Assembly (NCBI GenBank): GCA_902782885.1
Contig: CACZOW010000049.1
Span: forward strand, 1 to 6,840
DNA: 6,840 nt
Direction of reading: 5' to 3'
Source: an uncultured Ruminococcus sp.
Lineage (GTDB): Bacteria; Bacillota; Clostridia; UBA1212; UBA1255
Each line of letters opens with the position of its first letter. Position 1 is the stretch's first letter. Under the pieces are notes generated by a model. That model saw nothing but the letters and a program-made list of their open reading frames with translations. It was not told where the DNA came from and did not search any database. The position numbers and the translations under genes were made by a program. Of this stretch, positions 5,899 to 6,840 are shown in pieces.

Positions 5899-6840
5899 CC
5901 CGTGATTCCTCCAGCGCCTGCCGCCGCAATTGACCGCAGGCCGCCTCTATGTCTCTGCCCATTGCCCGCCGCACCGTGGCCGCGAGCCCGCCGCGCTCCA
6001 GCCGCGCGCGGAAACTGTCGATCCGTTCCCGCTGTGCCCGGGCGTATCCGGTGCCTTTTACCGTATTGACCGGTATCAGGTTGATATGGCAGAGCGTGCC
6101 GCCCAGCAGTCTGATGAGTTCATCCGCGTGGGCGTCGGTGTCATTGACCCCGGAGATCATGGCGTATTCGTACGTCACGCGTCTCCCGGTCCCTGAACTA
6201 TAAATTTTACATATTTCAAGCAATTTGTCAAGGCTGTACTTGTTGGCCACGGGCATCATGCGCGCGCGTTCCTCCTGAAACGGAGAGTGCAGCGACACGG
6301 AGAGCGTAATGGGCAGGTCCTCTTCCATCAGGCGCTTTATGCCGGGTATCAGGCCGCACGTCGAGAGCGACATTTTCCGGTAGCTGATGTTCAGTCCTTC
6401 GGGATCGTGGGCAATGTGCATGAATGCCAGCACGTTGTCAAAATTATCCAGCGGCTCCCCCACGCCCATCATCACGACGTGCCCGACTTTTACGCCCGCG
6501 TCCCGCTCCATCGCCTTGATCTGGCCCGCGATCTCGCCCGCGGTAAGATCCCGGCCGAAACCCGCTTTGGCGGAGGCGCAGAACGTGCAGCCCATCTTGC
6601 AGCCCGCCTGAGTGGAAACGCACGCGGAATAGCCGTATTTATACTTCATCAGCACGCTTTCGATGAGGTTGCCGTCGCCCAGGTCGAACAGATATTTCAC
6701 GGTGCCGTCAACGGCAGAAACGAGCTTGCCCGCGGTCCTGAGCACCCCGTCGCCGTATGTTTCGGACAACGTACGGCGGAGCTCTGCGGGCAGATCGGTC
6801 ATTTCATCGAATGAGACGCCGCGCGCCAGCCATTTCTCCA
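5873..6840 (-). CDS. rlmN: RlmN, dual-specificity 23S rRNA (A2503-C2) / tRNA (A37-C2) methyltransferase, 5' end cut by window edge
   Basis: Radical-SAM enzyme that methylates C2 of adenine 2503 in 23S rRNA and, in characterised members, adenine 37 of some tRNAs, in the cytoplasm. Numbering from the Met codon at 6802: the radical-SAM cluster motif is C68-x3-C72-x2-C75; C61 in CVSTQ and C289 in AACGQL match the two catalytic cysteines of the family; GVGEPL (113-118) is the SAM-binding motif; HINLIPVN lies at 239-246. That Met is not the true start. The frame stays open to the window edge and reads EKWLARGVSFDE just before it, which matches the usual RlmN N-terminal domain (…W…GV.SFDEMT.L). The family is about 340-350 residues, so roughly 25-40 residues are missing upstream. 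It ends with TAA and its last 26 nt overlap the phosphatase gene. Identity is very secure. It also resembles Cfr, but the context and the conserved housekeeping position favour RlmN. Confidence 0.97.
   Translation of the reverse strand, partial: EKWLARGVSFDEMTDLPAELRRTLSETYGDGVLRTAGKLVSAVDGTVKYLFDLGDGNLIESVLMKYKYGYSACVSTQAGCKMGCTFCASAKAGFGRDLTAGEIAGQIKAMERDAGVKVGHVVMMGVGEPLDNFDNVLAFMHIAHDPEGLNISYRKMSLSTCGLIPGIKRLMEEDLPITLSVSLHSPFQEERARMMPVANKYSLDKLLEICKIYSSGTGRRVTYEYAMISGVNDTDAHADELIRLLGGTLCHINLIPVNTVKGTGYARAQRERIDSFRARLERGGLAATVRRAMGRDIEAACGQLRRQALEESRDEVRRENR
5908..5912 (-). promoter_or_regulatory. Ribosome binding site of the phosphatase gene
   Basis: On the minus strand GGAGG lies 9 nt before the ATG at 5898. 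It sits inside the last codons of rlmN, so the phosphatase gene has its own strong initiation signal despite the 26-nt overlap. It fixes the start choice. Confidence 0.85.

Overview
The window is a compact run of six genes, all on the minus strand, with almost no intergenic DNA. It suggests a Gram-positive (Bacillota), clostridia-like anaerobe of moderately high GC (roughly 60%, judged by eye). The evidence is the gene order rlmN - PP2C phosphatase - PASTA kinase - rsgA - rpe, which is the conserved Bacillota cluster known in Bacillus subtilis as prpC-prkC-cpgA(rsgA)-rpe. The Gram-positive style purine-rich ribosome binding sites and the Thr-Pro-Glu-rich linker in the kinase agree with this. 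The exact genus cannot be read from the sequence.

Layout in the direction of transcription (right to left): rlmN, cut at its 5' end by the window edge (23S rRNA/tRNA adenine-C2 methyltransferase, 5873-6840); a PP2C-type Ser/Thr phosphatase overlapping it by 26 nt (5170-5898); a membrane Ser/Thr kinase with PASTA repeats (2822-5137); the ribosome-assembly GTPase RsgA, coupled by ATGA (1872-2825); ribulose-phosphate 3-epimerase, again coupled by ATGA (1222-1875); and a PLP-dependent class I/II aminotransferase starting 5 nt further on (35-1216). The last 34 nt (1-34) are AT-richer and hold no gene I can support.

Together the genes join rRNA modification, reversible Ser/Thr phosphorylation sensing the cell wall, late 30S subunit assembly, and central carbon/amino acid metabolism. 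The phosphatase and kinase are the expected antagonistic pair, and RsgA is a known substrate of the equivalent kinase in B. subtilis. Overlaps and short gaps, each with a good ribosome binding site, point to one polycistronic message whose promoter lies upstream (to the right) of this window.

This is a core housekeeping region. I found no mobile element, RNA gene, CRISPR array or defence system and no convincing undescribed system. The points worth a second look are modest: an 80-residue Pro/Thr-rich segment that appears to split the third PASTA repeat, an aminotransferase where thiN often sits, loss of the reported kinase target Thr in RsgA, and an apparent excess of the palindrome CGTACG.
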